DNA of 64,000 nucleotides from Crocinitomicaceae bacterium (GCA_024643365.1 JAHENC010000022.1:1-64000), one strand, 5' to 3'; positions 16,732-26,572 are shown, numbered from the stretch's first letter. Translations and numbers: made by a program. The notes: generated by a model from the letters alone, not told the origin.

Positions 16732-18168
16732 ATGTCAGTAAGAGAACTACAACCAAGTGCACTATGGAATCACTTTGCTGATTTAAATGCCGTTCCACGT
16801 CCATCTAAAAAAGAAGAACGCGTGCGTCAATTCATGGTGGATTTCGGGAAATCCTTGAACTTGAAAACCGCAGAAGATGCCATTGGAAACGTGTACATCT
16901 ACAAAGCAGCAACTGCCGGAATGGAAAATCGTCCAACGGTTATTCTTCAAGCGCATTTGGACATGGTACATCAAAAAAATGCAGATACCACGTTCGATTT
17001 TGATCAACAAGGAATTGAGATGTTGGTCGATGGAGATTGGGTACGTGCAAACGGAACAACTTTAGGTGCTGACAACGGAATCGGAGTGGCTGCGATTATG
17101 GCGATTTTGTCCTCGACAGATGTTCCACATCCTGCCATTGAAGCATTTTTTACCATCGATGAAGAAACTGGAATGACTGGTGCCATCAAAATGGATCCAA
17201 GTTTTTTAAGTGGAACCATTTTATTGAACATCGACACCGAAGATGACGATGAACTTTCCATTGGTTGTGCCGGAGGAATAGACACGAATACGACTTACAC
17301 CTACGGACAAGTTCCAGTGGAAGGAGAAACGATGAAACTTTCCATTCGTGGATTATTGGGTGGGCATTCCGGAATGGACATCGATAAAGGTCGTGGAAAT
17401 GCCAATAAATGGATGGCGAGAATCCTTTGGGAAATGAAACAAGTGACGAACATCCAATTGATTTCATTCGATGGAGGAAGTTTGCGCAATGCCATTCCTC
17501 GTGAAGCGACAGCCGTTATTTCCAGTACAGATTTAGCCAAAGTGAAAGCCGTTTTCGCAGAGGTATCCGCAACATTGAAAGAAGAATATAGCAGCATTGA
17601 ACCACATTGTCAATTTGAGCTTCAAGCGACAACGACAACTGAACAAGCAATGGCAACGAGCGATTTTACAAAAATCATCTCTGTACTTTGTTCCGTTCAC
17701 AATGGTGTTTACAGAATGAGTCCAGACATCGTTGGATTGGTGGAAACCTCTTCGAGTTTGGCGCGAATCATCATCAAGGACGGAAGTTTTGTTTCACAAT
17801 CTTTGCAACGAAGCAGTGTGGAATCAACGAAGCGCGAAGTGTGCATGGTGATGCGCAGTGCCTTTGAAAATGCTGGATGTCAGGTCGAACAAACAGGCGA
17901 TTATCCAGGATGGAAACCAAATCCAAATTCAGGAGTGTTACGCTTAATGGAATCCTTGTATGTGGAAATGTATCAAGAAACACCAAAAGTGAAAGCGTGT
18001 CATGCTGGATTGGAATGTGGAATCCTTGGAAAACAATTACCAGGAGTCGACATGATTTCATTCGGACCAAACATTCGCGCGGCACACTCTCCAGATGAAA
18101 AAGTACAAATCTCCTCCGTACAGAAGTTTTGGAACTATTACCTAGAAACACTTAAACGCATTGCTTGA
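16732..18168 (+). CDS. pepD: Aminoacyl-histidine dipeptidase (M20C, PepD)
   Basis: 478 residues, the normal PepD length. Metal-site blocks of M20 peptidases: QAHLDMVHQKN (73-83), LGADNGIGVA (111-120, Asp114), FTIDEETGMTGA (140-151, catalytic Glu144 and Glu145), and the lid domain with LLGGHSGMDI. C-terminal HAGLECGIL and GPNIRAAHSPDE carry the last metal His. A cytosolic enzyme with broad Xaa-His and other dipeptide activity. No signal peptide. Begins two bases after menB, a pairing with no obvious metabolic link. Confidence 0.93.
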   Translation: MSVRELQPSALWNHFADLNAVPRPSKKEERVRQFMVDFGKSLNLKTAEDAIGNVYIYKAATAGMENRPTVILQAHLDMVHQKNADTTFDFDQQGIEMLVDGDWVRANGTTLGADNGIGVAAIMAILSSTDVPHPAIEAFFTIDEETGMTGAIKMDPSFLSGTILLNIDTEDDDELSIGCAGGIDTNTTYTYGQVPVEGETMKLSIRGLLGGHSGMDIDKGRGNANKWMARILWEMKQVTNIQLISFDGGSLRNAIPREATAVISSTDLAKVKAVFAEVSATLKEEYSSIEPHCQFELQATTTTEQAMATSDFTKIISVLCSVHNGVYRMSPDIVGLVETSSSLARIIIKDGSFVSQSLQRSSVESTKREVCMVMRSAFENAGCQVEQTGDYPGWKPNPNSGVLRLMESLYVEMYQETPKVKACHAGLECGILGKQLPGVDMISFGPNIRAAHSPDEKVQISSVQKFWNYYLETLKRIA

Positions 18169-18203
18169 TGCTTCTCAATGAAGCCTCATCCCAATAAAAT
18201 CCT

Positions 18204-18211
18204 TATTTTTA
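18204..18211 (+). promoter_or_regulatory. -7-like box four bases before ATG of ribBA
   Basis: TATTTTTA (18204-18211), GCAC, then ATG at 18216. Only 47 bases separate pepD and ribBA, too few for an FMN riboswitch. Confidence 0.4.
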
Positions 18212-18215
18212 GCAC

Positions 18216-19427
18216 ATGAATTTTCAATTAAATACGATCGAAGAAGCCATTATCGAAATCCAACAAGGACGCGTTGTCATTGTCGTGGATGACGAAGGAC
18301 GTGAAAACGAAGGCGACTTCCTAACAGCAGCGAGAAACGCAACACCAGAAGTCATCAATTTCATGGCGACTCACGGACGCGGACTCATCTGTGCTCCCAT
18401 CAGTGAAGAACGTTGCAACGCATTGGGTTTAGAAATGATGGTGCAAAGCAATTCTGCTGCCTACGAAACACCGTTTACGGTGAGCATCGATTTAATTGGA
18501 CACGGATGTACAACCGGAATCTCTGCGAGTGATCGTTCTAAAACGATTTTAGCCTTGATTGACCCAACAATCCGTCCGGAAGAATTAGGGAAGCCAGGAC
18601 ACATCTTCCCATTGCGTGCACGTAAGGGCGGCGTTTTGCGTCGTGCTGGACATACAGAAGCTGCAGTAGATTTATCCCGTTTAGCTGGATTTGAAGAAGC
18701 AGGAGTTATCGTTGAAATCTTGAACGAAGACGGAACGATGGCGCGTGTACCAAGTTTAATTGAAATCGCGAAGAAATTCGACTTAAAAATCGTTTCCATT
18801 GAGGATTTGATCAAATACCGTGTCGAACACGAATCTTTGATTGAAGAACAAGTTTCTGTTCACATGCCGACGGAATTCGGTGATTTTCAATTGCGTGCGT
18901 TTAAAGATACAAGCAACGACCAAGATCATTTAGTTTTAACAAAAGGAACTTGGACGAAAGATGAACCTGTATTGGTTCGCGTTCACTCCTCTTGTTTGAC
19001 AGGTGACATTTTTGGTTCTTGCCGATGTGACTGTGGACCACAATTGCACAAAGCGATGGAAGTCATCGAGAAAGAAGGTAAAGGAGCGATTGTCTATATG
19101 AATCAAGAAGGAAGAGGAATCGGACTTTTGAATAAATTGAAAGCCTACAAATTGCAAGAGGAAGGATTAGATACCTACGAAGCAAACGAGAAACTTGGAT
19201 TCAAAGCAGATGAAAGAGATTACGGAATTGGTGCGCAAATCATTCGTTCCATTGGCATTTCTAAAATGCGTTTGATGTCCAACAATCCTAAGAAACGCAC
19301 CGGTTTAATTGGCTACGGATTAGAAATCGTGGAAAATGTAGCTTTAGAAGTAGCCAGCAATGTCCACAATCAACATTACTTGGAGACGAAGCGCGATAAA
19401 ATGGGTCACAACCTAAAATTAGACTAA
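18216..19427 (+). CDS. ribBA: Bifunctional DHBP synthase / GTP cyclohydrolase II
   Basis: 403 residues. N-terminal RibB half: [13 protein letters not shown] (23-35, acidic loop), [13 protein letters not shown] (49-61), [17 protein letters not shown]-terminal RibA half from about 205: [23 protein letters not shown] with zinc Cys260, Cys271, Cys273, then [13 protein letters not shown] and the KRTGL loop. The two activities start both branches of riboflavin synthesis. Both sets of catalytic residues are intact. The stop codon directly abuts the ATG of the ABC gene, so ribBA, the LolD-like gene and the TIGR02757 gene form a tight unit. Flavin made here is needed by NuoF and PyrD among others. Confidence 0.96.
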   Translation: MNFQLNTIEEAIIEIQQGRVVIVVDDEGRENEGDFLTAARNATPEVINFMATHGRGLICAPISEERCNALGLEMMVQSNSAAYETPFTVSIDLIGHGCTTGISASDRSKTILALIDPTIRPEELGKPGHIFPLRARKGGVLRRAGHTEAAVDLSRLAGFEEAGVIVEILNEDGTMARVPSLIEIAKKFDLKIVSIEDLIKYRVEHESLIEEQVSVHMPTEFGDFQLRAFKDTSNDQDHLVLTKGTWTKDEPVLVRVHSSCLTGDIFGSCRCDCGPQLHKAMEVIEKEGKGAIVYMNQEGRGIGLLNKLKAYKLQEEGLDTYEANEKLGFKADERDYGIGAQIIRSIGISKMRLMSNNPKKRTGLIGYGLEIVENVALEVASNVHNQHYLETKRDKMGHNLKLD

Positions 19428-20078
19428 ATGTTAAAGGCAACAGGAATACAAAAAGCGTATGGCGATCTTTCGATTTTGAAAGGCGTTGACTTAACTGTTG
19501 CTTCAGGGGAAGTTATTTCCATTGTCGGATCATCAGGCGCTGGAAAAACAACTTTGCTACAAATACTTGGAACACTAGACCGTCCAGATGCTGGTGAATT
19601 ATTGATCGATGGCATCAATCCATTCACCCTTTCATCCAAAGGACTTGCTGATTTCCGAAATACCTCCATTGGATTCATTTTTCAGTTTCATCAATTGTTA
19701 CCGGAATTTACCGCGTTAGAAAATGCGATGTTACCTGCGCTGATTGGTGGAAAAAGTAAAAAAGAAGCGGAAGAACGTGCTCAACACTTGTTTCAAAAAT
19801 TGAACATTGGACACCGCACCACGCACAAACCATCCGAATTATCCGGTGGTGAGCAGCAACGAGTGGCAGTTTGTCGTTCCTTGATGAATCAACCAGCGGT
19901 GATCTTTGCTGATGAACCATCCGGAAACTTGGATACCAAGAACGCGCAAGAATTGCATGAGTTGTTTTTTCAATTGCGCGAGGAATTCAAGCAAACCTTT
20001 GTGATAGTCACGCATAATGAATCTTTCGCACAAATGGCTGACCGTTCACTCGTCATGCGCGACGGAAATTTCATCTAA
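19428..20078 (+). CDS. ABC transporter ATP-binding protein, LolD-like
   Basis: 216 residues, a stand-alone ATPase: Walker A GSSGAGKT 34-41, Q-loop [19 protein letters not shown] (about 85-103), signature [10 protein letters not shown] 138-147, Walker [13 protein letters not shown] 158-169, H-loop VTHN. The Q-loop text and length match the LolD/MacB/FtsE group; LolD powers release of lipoproteins from the inner membrane, which fits the many lipoproteins seen here. No LolC/E-type permease adjoins, so the exact partner is inferred. Zero-base spacing after ribBA and 5 bases before the TIGR02757 gene. Confidence 0.88.
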   Translation: MLKATGIQKAYGDLSILKGVDLTVASGEVISIVGSSGAGKTTLLQILGTLDRPDAGELLIDGINPFTLSSKGLADFRNTSIGFIFQFHQLLPEFTALENAMLPALIGGKSKKEAEERAQHLFQKLNIGHRTTHKPSELSGGEQQRVAVCRSLMNQPAVIFADEPSGNLDTKNAQELHELFFQLREEFKQTFVIVTHNESFAQMADRSLVMRDGNFI

Positions 20079-20083
20079 GCATT

Positions 20084-20839
20084 GTGAGTCCAGCTGAACT
20101 GCACGAATTTCTCGATTTCAAAGCGGCACATTACGAGCATCCACGTTTTTTGGAAGAAGATCCCATTCAACTCCCCCACCGTTTTACACATAAGGAAGAC
20201 ATTGAAATCGTCGCTTTCATTGTTTCGATGATTGCATGGGGAAACCGAAAAAGCATTGTCAAAAGTGGCGAACGTATTTTGTCGATCATGGGAAATTCAC
20301 CCTATGATTACATCATGTCCTACCAAGGTGAAATTCCAAGCAACTTTGTTCACAGAACCTTCAACAACGAAGACCTTGGTGGATTCTTCTCCTGTTTGAA
20401 TAATGTTTACAAGCAACACGACGGACTAGAATCAGCATTCTCCAAACAAGTTCCTGACGACACCTTAAAGGAACGCATTTGTGCTTTTCGAGTTCGATTT
20501 TTCCAAGGAGAACACTTATCGCGCACACAGAAACACGTTTCGAATCCAGCTTCAGGTTCCGCGTCCAAAAGATTGATCATGTTTTTACGCTGGATGGTTC
20601 GTTCAGCCGACAAAGGTGTCGATTTCGGACTTTGGAAGAGCATTTCACCTTCCGAACTCATGATTCCCTTGGATGTCCACACAGGCAATGTCGCCCGCAA
20701 ACTCGGACTCCTCACCCGTACGCAAAACGATTGGAAAACAAACGAAGAACTCATCGAACTGTTTAGAAGCTACGACGAGCAAGATCCCGCAAAATACGAT
20801 TTTGCTTTATTTGGTTTAGGCGCGTATGAGGGGTTTTGA
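20084..20839 (+). CDS. TIGR02757 family protein
   Basis: 251 residues, start GTG at 20084. It begins HEFLDFKAAHYEHPRFLEEDPIQLPHRF and contains EDIEIVAFIVSMIAWGNRKSIVKSGERIL, then NPASGSASKRLIMFLRWMVR and PLDVHTGNVARKLGL. These are the hallmarks of the TIGR02757 (DUF2400) family found across Bacteroidota, whose helical core resembles HhH-GPD DNA glycosylases; activity has not, to my knowledge, been shown. The VHTGNVARKLGL segment with its Asp is where glycosylases carry the catalytic Asp (inference). Third gene of the ribBA unit. Confidence 0.85.
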   Translation: MSPAELHEFLDFKAAHYEHPRFLEEDPIQLPHRFTHKEDIEIVAFIVSMIAWGNRKSIVKSGERILSIMGNSPYDYIMSYQGEIPSNFVHRTFNNEDLGGFFSCLNNVYKQHDGLESAFSKQVPDDTLKERICAFRVRFFQGEHLSRTQKHVSNPASGSASKRLIMFLRWMVRSADKGVDFGLWKSISPSELMIPLDVHTGNVARKLGLLTRTQNDWKTNEELIELFRSYDEQDPAKYDFALFGLGAYEGF

Positions 20840-20973
20840 AAATCCTATCCATTGTTATTTTGTTTTTATTTCCAAATTAAACGATTGAAAAAATCTTATC
20901 TTTACTATGTACAAGATTATGAACACGGTTACTAATGGATTGCAAGAAATTAGTATTCCTTACAACCCATTTT

Positions 20974-22398
20974 ATGAAATACTGCCTGATCATCATTTCC
21001 CTAGCTCTTTCCCAATTGCTAACTGCTCAGAAAGGAAACACCTTCACCGTTGGAATGAGTTCCGGAATAGGAATGACAAAGAATAAAACCATTGGTGAAA
21101 ACAATCCGTTGGATAATCTTTCGAATATTCATACCTCGCTAAATGTAAGCTATGGTATACAACTTCCAAAAAACCTTCGTTGTGACATCAATTTTGGCCT
21201 TGAAAACATCAGTTATTTCCCTTATCCAGCAAATATAGGCAGGTCTTCCGGATCTAATCTACTCAGTAATCTAGGTGCTGGATTGCACTATAAAATTCCC
21301 GTTAAGAAGAACTTTTTCTCCCTTGGGCTTAATGGCGGAGTTAGATTGATGGGGAATTCAGAATCTAGTTACTCCACTTACTCAGAACTGTTTTATTCAA
21401 AAAGCGTTTATACATTTGAAAAATCGGCTAATCCTTTTATATCGCTGCAATTGGGTTATGAATTCCCACTTAAAAATAAAAATTTGCTCGGTATTGATTT
21501 TAGTTTCAAGGGTTCTTTTCGCCCGATATACTCCATGGAATACAATTTTAGTGACTTCGTTTCTTTTTCCAATGGCACTTACTCGTATTCAGGAAACAGT
21601 GTCCATTTAGGTATACATTACACTTGGACGAAAAACAAAAAAAATGCTGAAATAGCAACCTTACTGTTGGATAGTGTCGATCGCAAAGAAGCAAAAAAAA
21701 TAGTCGCGATTAAAAATCGCTATCAATCTTCGAAAGCTGTATTAATTCAACTACATCAGGGTGGATTTATGAATCAATCCAAGATCTTAAATAATACGGA
21801 TAATGTTTTCAAAAACGCCACAGGCCCCAGTTCAAGTACGCGATTAAATGCTACCATTGGATGGAAAAATAATTGGTCTTTTCAACCCGGCGTTTCCATT
21901 GATTCGTATTGGCTGTGGTTGCGAAAAAATTTCTCGGGTTTAAGTGGGTCTAGTCTTTTCAATTTATTTACGGTTGATTTAGGTATGCAAAGAAGGATGC
22001 TTTCCTTTCCAAAAACGAATAGGTATTTGTGCAATGTAAACGGAGGGATTTCATTCTCCTACCTAAGTGGTAGCGGAGGTGGAAGCGGAGGAGGAAACGT
22101 ATTTACGACGGACCCTACTAATACGAATCAAGTCATTTTAACCTACAACTATTCCTACCATTACAACAACAAACTATTTCCTACGGCATATCTAGGAATA
22201 AGTAAAGACCTTCGATTAAGCAATCACATTCTGTTTACCATTGCTTACCGACATCAGTTTGGACTTAGCAGAGGAATGATCATCCCTTTTAGCTATACCG
22301 TGACAAATCAAGCACCGGTTTCAACTCAGATCAGAGTAAATGGAAATGCAAATTGCATCAGTTTTGGTTTGGCTTATCGTTTTAATAATAAAGGATAA
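20974..22398 (+). CDS. Hypothetical secreted, probably outer-membrane beta-barrel protein
   Basis: I do not recognise the family. From the ATG at 20974 it has 474 residues with a good signal peptide (MKYCLIIISLALSQLLTAQ); an in-frame ATG at 20935 would add 13 residues before it and is less likely. The rest is rich in alternating hydrophobic, Gly, Ser, Asn and Tyr, with strands such as LGLNGGVRLMG, NSVHLGIHYTW, FTIAYRHQFG and a final ISFGLAYRF, typical of an outer-membrane barrel. A Gly/Ser loop LSGSGGGSGGGN lies near 380. Flanked by a promoter-like stretch and another lineage-specific gene. Confidence 0.65.
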   Translation: MKYCLIIISLALSQLLTAQKGNTFTVGMSSGIGMTKNKTIGENNPLDNLSNIHTSLNVSYGIQLPKNLRCDINFGLENISYFPYPANIGRSSGSNLLSNLGAGLHYKIPVKKNFFSLGLNGGVRLMGNSESSYSTYSELFYSKSVYTFEKSANPFISLQLGYEFPLKNKNLLGIDFSFKGSFRPIYSMEYNFSDFVSFSNGTYSYSGNSVHLGIHYTWTKNKKNAEIATLLLDSVDRKEAKKIVAIKNRYQSSKAVLIQLHQGGFMNQSKILNNTDNVFKNATGPSSSTRLNATIGWKNNWSFQPGVSIDSYWLWLRKNFSGLSGSSLFNLFTVDLGMQRRMLSFPKTNRYLCNVNGGISFSYLSGSGGGSGGGNVFTTDPTNTNQVILTYNYSYHYNNKLFPTAYLGISKDLRLSNHILFTIAYRHQFGLSRGMIIPFSYTVTNQAPVSTQIRVNGNANCISFGLAYRFNNKG

Positions 22399-22427
22399 CA
22401 TACTCTGACACTAAAAAGAATTTTTGC

Positions 22428-22435
22428 TTAATTTG
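22428..22435 (+). promoter_or_regulatory. -7-like box four bases before ATG of the duplicated-repeat gene
   Basis: TTAATTTG (22428-22435), AATT, then ATG at 22440. One mismatch to TAnnTTTG. Confidence 0.4.
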
Positions 22436-22439
22436 AATT

Positions 22440-23315
22440 ATGAAATTTTATTTAATCATTTTGTGTTTTGCGCTATCAAACCTTGTCAGTGCGCAAATGA
22501 CCTCCGATTATGGAGTTTACCAAAAGCAGCACCAGACACTTGGTTGCCAAATTGTTGATTCCATGATTTTTTCTACTGTACTTCATGAACTTCTGGCGCT
22601 AGACACCAATCAGTTTGATGCTAATTTGGACTTATATCACCGAGATTTATCCCAGGCATATGCTTGCACCTGGATATTTTCAAAGGATTCCGCTGACCTC
22701 CAAAATGCGGTGCTTCAAATTAGGCACATTAAAAATTTATCTAATTTGGATCATTATAATATTGCGCATTATCTCAATTGTCTTAATGCCCTAAATGAAT
22801 GTGAAGAGATCATTACACATGTGGATCTTTATCTTTCGATGACACCTACTGAAGAACAATTTCCCAATGATGAAATCCATAAGATTAAAAACAAATGCTT
22901 GTATCGTCACATCACCGATTACAAAGAATACCGTAAAACACAGGTCAAGTTAACTTGTACGCCGCAAGATTCGGCTACACTTATCAACATTCTATATGAC
23001 TTGCTTTTACTTGACACCACTCAATTCACCACCAATCTCGATTGGTATTACCAGGATTTAGGAATGGCTTATTACAAAAGTTTCAACGTATTAAGCAAAG
23101 ATTCCATTTTGTACGAAAAATCAATCGCCGCTTACCTCAAACAAAAAGAACTAAATTCAAACGATTATTGGAATATCATGCACCTATACTTTATTCTTCA
23201 TGATTGTGAGAATGGTGAAAAGTATTTAGCCTTGTACAAAAAGAACACTCCAAGGGAATTTTATAAGAACAATAAGGAACAAATTTCAAGAATTCGAAAG
23301 CGGTGTGAGGGGTGA
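22440..23315 (+). CDS. Hypothetical secreted protein with two tandem ~120-residue repeats
   Basis: 291 residues, signal peptide 1-19 (NLVSAQ). The mature part is an internal duplication: residues about 34-153 and 171-289 align along their length (ELLALDTNQFDANLDLYHRDLSQAY against DLLLLDTTQFTTNLDWYYQDLGMAY; later IFSKDS / VLSKDS, HYNIAHYL / YWNIMHLY, and LYLSMTP / LYKKNTP). Each unit is helical, contains two or three Cys and reads like a pair of TPR-like helices, so a protein-binding scaffold is likely (inference). Family unknown. It follows the beta-barrel gene by 41 bases and may belong with it. Confidence 0.65.
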   Translation: MKFYLIILCFALSNLVSAQMTSDYGVYQKQHQTLGCQIVDSMIFSTVLHELLALDTNQFDANLDLYHRDLSQAYACTWIFSKDSADLQNAVLQIRHIKNLSNLDHYNIAHYLNCLNALNECEEIITHVDLYLSMTPTEEQFPNDEIHKIKNKCLYRHITDYKEYRKTQVKLTCTPQDSATLINILYDLLLLDTTQFTTNLDWYYQDLGMAYYKSFNVLSKDSILYEKSIAAYLKQKELNSNDYWNIMHLYFILHDCENGEKYLALYKKNTPREFYKNNKEQISRIRKRCEG

Positions 23316-23366
23316 TTCCAAGATTAAAAACGCTTAATTTGGGATTATTCAATCCTCTGCCACAAC

Positions 23367-23801
23367 CTAACGAAACTCCGGAAACGGAATCAATTCCATC
23401 GCATTTGTATAATCAGAGCCTTCTAGTGGATAAAGTATCAACTGATTTTCATTGGTGAATTCAAACTCAAACTCCCGTTTTTCATGTGGAAAATTGAGTG
23501 TGACGTAGTGTTTTTCGTGATCAAACTCCATCTTTCCATGGACTCCATTTCCCGAAGCTAATTTCTGAAGATTCGTGAGTAGACAGTTTCCTGTTTGGTA
23601 AAAAACAATGACTTCTTGTTGCAAGGACTGCTTAATACTTACAGCTCCATCCGGGGAAATGGTTTTTTCCACCATCCAAACCTTACTGTTGCCATCCGTA
23701 AATCCCTGTGTGAAATCTACCGTGTCCGTGCGAACGCTTCCTGAACATGCACTCAGAAAGGACAAAAACAGGAGAAAACTAAAAAAGTAACTTTTCGTCA
23801 T
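23367..23801 (-). CDS. Hypothetical lipoprotein, lipocalin-like size
   Basis: 144 residues with a lipoprotein signal peptide (lipobox LSAC, Cys19). The mature part of about 125 residues is beta-rich: FTDGNSKVWMVEKTISPDGAVSI, EVIVFYQTGNC, GKMEFDHEKHYVTLNF, REFEFEFTNENQLILYPL. The order of strands and size recall lipocalin-like domains of Bacteroidota lipoproteins, but no motif proves it. Its first 23 bases overlap the end of the upstream gene (23779-24453) in another frame, so the two are co-transcribed. Both share the word FTDGN, perhaps by common origin. Confidence 0.6.
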   Translation of the reverse strand: MTKSYFFSFLLFLSFLSACSGSVRTDTVDFTQGFTDGNSKVWMVEKTISPDGAVSIKQSLQQEVIVFYQTGNCLLTNLQKLASGNGVHGKMEFDHEKHYVTLNFPHEKREFEFEFTNENQLILYPLEGSDYTNAMELIPFPEFR

Positions 23802-24453
23802 GGAGGATTTTATTCACTTCAATCGAAACGGAATCAATGAGTTCCGGCTTCACTTTACCTTTACAATTGTAAGAATAAAGTTCCTCACAACTGCTGAATT
23901 CGTATTTGCCGTCCTTCCACTTGAACACGCAATGATACGCTTCGTCGTATTCGTCTAAGCGAAATCGAATCACTAAATCATCGTAAGTCGATGGTCCATT
24001 TTTACGACGTTCTATTACATTTCCTTTGATCGTATTTGTCAAGACTAATTGACCTTTTTCGCGTTCAAAAATCAAAATTCTTCTCGACTTAAAATTCGCT
24101 GGATCATTTGGAAAGGCCGCACCGTTAATCAACAATAAAAAAGCATTCTTCAATGAAACAGCATCATTTAGTTTGAAGAAACGGAAAAACTTTGGTGAAC
24201 ATGAACCGAGTTGTCCGTCGAGAACCGTCGTATCGCACAACTTTAATTCCTTCAATAATTTCAATTCATTCCCATCTGTGAAGGTATTTTGATTAAAATC
24301 TGTAGAAATGTACTCGATACTTGATGTTTCTTTTATCGGAGTTTCTATCTCTTTTGGATTCTCTGATTTTTGGTTCATTGTTACCATAAGCACCACCACA
24401 ACGAGGGTCACAAACACAATGAGTAGGCCTTTTTTCGTTTTCAATCGATTCAT
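23779..24453 (-). CDS. Hypothetical membrane-anchored protein
   Basis: 224 residues with a basic N-terminus and one hydrophobic helix (about 9-25) that could anchor the protein or act as an uncleaved signal. The outside domain has five or six Cys (for example LKLCDTTVLDGQLGSCSP, YHCVFKWKDGKYEFSSCEELYSYNC), suggesting disulfides in the periplasm. No family recognised. It overlaps the downstream lipoprotein gene by 23 bases and starts ten bases after the stop of the HMG-CoA lyase gene, so all may be read from the pyrD promoter. Confidence 0.55.
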   Translation of the reverse strand: MNRLKTKKGLLIVFVTLVVVVLMVTMNQKSENPKEIETPIKETSSIEYISTDFNQNTFTDGNELKLLKELKLCDTTVLDGQLGSCSPKFFRFFKLNDAVSLKNAFLLLINGAAFPNDPANFKSRRILIFEREKGQLVLTNTIKGNVIERRKNGPSTYDDLVIRFRLDEYDEAYHCVFKWKDGKYEFSSCEELYSYNCKGKVKPELIDSVSIEVNKILHDEKLLF

Positions 24454-24462
24454 GCTTCTAAA

Positions 24463-25320
24463 TTACGAATTAAAAATAGTGCTTGAGGCAAGAAACGCTT
24501 TTTGAAAAGCATCCATGTCCAATCCGGTTTCAATGTCTCTTTCCATCATCCAAGCGGTCAACTGCTCTGTGGCAAGATTTCCAGTGAGCTCATCTTTCGC
24601 CATCGGACATCCGCCGAATCCTTTAATCGCAGTATCAAAACGACGACATCCACCTTCGTAAGCGGATTCTATCACCGCTGCTGCTTTTTCTCGGACGGTA
24701 TGGAAATGGGCACCAAACTCTACTTTTGGTAAGGCTGACTGAAGAATGGGAAACAAATTTCGCACATCCGTGGGATCAGCGCATCCAATCGTATCCGAAA
24801 GTGCTAAAATGGAAACACCAAAGTCCTTGTGTAATCGTTCTGACCAACTCAAAACCAATTCCGGATTCCATTCCTCCCCGTAAGGATTCCCGAATCCCAT
24901 AGACAAGTATACCACCAATTCCTTCTTTGCTTGTTGGGCAATGGATTGTAATTTTTCCACTTGATGCAAAGAATCTTCGATGGACGTATTCGTATTTCGT
25001 TGTTGAAATTGCTCAGAAATGGAAAATGGGTATCCTAGGTAATGAATTTCATCAAAGGAAGCCGCATCGTTTGCTCCGCGTTCATTGGCAACAATCGCCA
25101 ATAATTTGGAGGAAGTATTTAGGTTTAATCCTTTCAAAACTTCAGCAGTATCGCGCATTTGTGGAATGGCTTTGGGCGAAACAAAACTTCCAAAGTCGAT
25201 GGTGTCGAATCCACAGTCCAATAAATGATTGATATACTGAGTCTTTAATTCCGTTGGAATAAATTCATGCAATCCTTGCATCGCATCTCTCGGACATTCT
25301 ACCATTTTTAAATTAGGCAT
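24463..25320 (-). CDS. mvaB: Hydroxymethylglutaryl-CoA lyase
   Basis: 285 residues, HMGL-like TIM barrel: [10 protein letters not shown] (7-16, the conserved E-x-x-R-D start), [18 protein letters not shown] (38-55), [27 protein letters not shown] and FGAHFHTV with metal His residues. The near-C-terminal [17 protein letters not shown] holds the catalytic Cys loop of this family. It cleaves HMG-CoA to acetyl-CoA and acetoacetate, the last step of leucine breakdown. The start lies within the last 8 bases of pyrD, so the two are translationally linked though metabolically separate. Confidence 0.9.
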   Translation of the reverse strand: MPNLKMVECPRDAMQGLHEFIPTELKTQYINHLLDCGFDTIDFGSFVSPKAIPQMRDTAEVLKGLNLNTSSKLLAIVANERGANDAASFDEIHYLGYPFSISEQFQQRNTNTSIEDSLHQVEKLQSIAQQAKKELVVYLSMGFGNPYGEEWNPELVLSWSERLHKDFGVSILALSDTIGCADPTDVRNLFPILQSALPKVEFGAHFHTVREKAAAVIESAYEGGCRRFDTAIKGFGGCPMAKDELTGNLATEQLTAWMMERDIETGLDMDAFQKAFLASSTIFNS

Positions 25321-26356
25321 GCTGTGCTTTTTTGATCAATGCTTGATTGATTTCCTTAATCAATCCAGGGCCTTCGTAGATGAATCCAGAATACAATTGA
25401 ACCAAGGTCGCTCCTGCGTCTAATTTCTCTAATGCATCTTTTGCCGTATGAATTCCACCAACCGCAATCATTGGAATGCTTCCCTTTGATTTTGTATGAA
25501 TGTAGCGAATCACTTCGGTCGAACGTTGTGTCAAAGGTTTTCCCGAAACACCCCCAGCTCCTAAAGCCTCCACTTCCGCAATCGGAGTGATTAATCCTTC
25601 ACGGCTAATTGTTGTGTTTGTTGCAATCAGTCCAGCGATTTTTGTCTCTTGTACAATCTCGATGATTTCATCCAATTGTTCATTCGTCAAATCTGGCGCA
25701 ATTTTCAAAAGAATTGGTTTGGGTTTCTCTTTTGCTTCGTTTTTTTGCTGCAAGGTGGATAATAATTCCATCAATGGTCCTTTTTCTTGCAACGCACGTA
25801 GGTTAGGTGTATTTGGGGAAGAAACATTCACCACAAAATAATCAACCTCATCGAACAGCGCATCAAAACAAATCATGTAATCATTTAACGCCTCTTCGTT
25901 GGGAGTCCATTTATTCTTCCCAATGTTTCCCCCAATAATGAGTTGGTGATTTTTTCTTGCCTTCAAGTGTTTCAATGCCTCTTGAACACCATCGTTATTG
26001 AACCCCATACGATTCAAAATGGCTTCGTCTTTTTTCAAGCGAAACAAGCGAGGTAAGTCATTTCCTGGTTGAGCCAAGGGAGTTACGGTTCCGATTTCAA
26101 TAAATCCAAAACCACAACTTTCCAATTCGTTGAAATACTTGGCGTTTTTATCAAATCCAGCAGCAAGTCCAACTGGATTAGGGAATTTTAAACCGATAAA
26201 TTCACGTTCCAATGTTGGATGTTCTACGTGATAGATGTTACGAAAAATCCACTTTGTTGGTGGAAATTTCACGATTAACTGTAGGAGTCCAACAACAAAA
26301 TAATGGACTTTTTCCGCGTCAAAGCGGAACAAAATGGAACGAACGATTTGGTACAT
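25313..26356 (-). CDS. pyrD: Quinone-dependent dihydroorotate dehydrogenase (class 2)
   Basis: 347 residues from the ATG at 26356 ([20 protein letters not shown]), the usual class 2 N-terminus; a TTG two codons earlier is in frame but overlaps the promoter box TACATTTG just upstream. The N-terminal helical pair gives membrane association. FMN-barrel motifs: [49 protein letters not shown] (catalytic Ser), ATNTTISR and GVSGKPL. It oxidises dihydroorotate with the quinone pool as acceptor, the fourth step of UMP synthesis. The stop overlaps the HMG-CoA lyase start by 8 bases. Confidence 0.95.
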   Translation of the reverse strand: MYQIVRSILFRFDAEKVHYFVVGLLQLIVKFPPTKWIFRNIYHVEHPTLEREFIGLKFPNPVGLAAGFDKNAKYFNELESCGFGFIEIGTVTPLAQPGNDLPRLFRLKKDEAILNRMGFNNDGVQEALKHLKARKNHQLIIGGNIGKNKWTPNEEALNDYMICFDALFDEVDYFVVNVSSPNTPNLRALQEKGPLMELLSTLQQKNEAKEKPKPILLKIAPDLTNEQLDEIIEIVQETKIAGLIATNTTISREGLITPIAEVEALGAGGVSGKPLTQRSTEVIRYIHTKSKGSIPMIAVGGIHTAKDALEKLDAGATLVQLYSGFIYEGPGLIKEINQALIKKAQHA

Positions 26357-26404
26357 ATACAAATGTAAAAACTAATTTCTACATCGCAGGGAAAGAACCA
26401 AAGT

Positions 26405-26572
26405 TTAGAACCAAATCAATGCAGTAAAAACACCACCAAGAACATAAACCCAAGGATTCATGATCCATTTTTGATATTTCACTCCACCATAAATGGATTC
26501 AAAATCCATTCGTTGTCGAATTTGTTCGGAGCTAGGCTCTTCCCTGTCCAGTAGAAATTTTATCATGTTCAT
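26405..26572 (-). CDS. Small membrane protein (55 aa) coupled to an ECF sigma factor
   Basis: Too short for a usual ORF cut-off but well supported by position: its ATG (26570-26572) overlaps the TGA stop of the upstream sigma factor as ATGA, a standard translational coupling. The 55-residue product starts MNMIKFLLDREEPSSEQIRQ, continues RMDFESIYGGVKYQKWIMNP and ends with one hydrophobic helix (WVYVLGGVFTALIWF). Predicted topology is a cytoplasmic charged head and a C-terminal membrane anchor. Its place is where an anti-sigma factor gene often lies, so a minimal anti-sigma or localisation partner is possible (inference). A second ATG two codons in is an alternative start. Confidence 0.6.
   Translation of the reverse strand: MNMIKFLLDREEPSSEQIRQRMDFESIYGGVKYQKWIMNPWVYVLGGVFTALIWF

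Noticed and set aside
18169-18215. FMN riboswitch before ribBA
   Set aside because: Only 47 bases separate the genes and they contain a promoter box; the conserved riboswitch is far longer.
20907-21083. ATG just after a TATCTTTA box opening a short frame of under 60 codons
   Set aside because: It is out of frame with the signal-peptide protein at 20974, its product has no recognisable character, and it runs mainly inside that gene. The box may instead be the promoter of the downstream gene.
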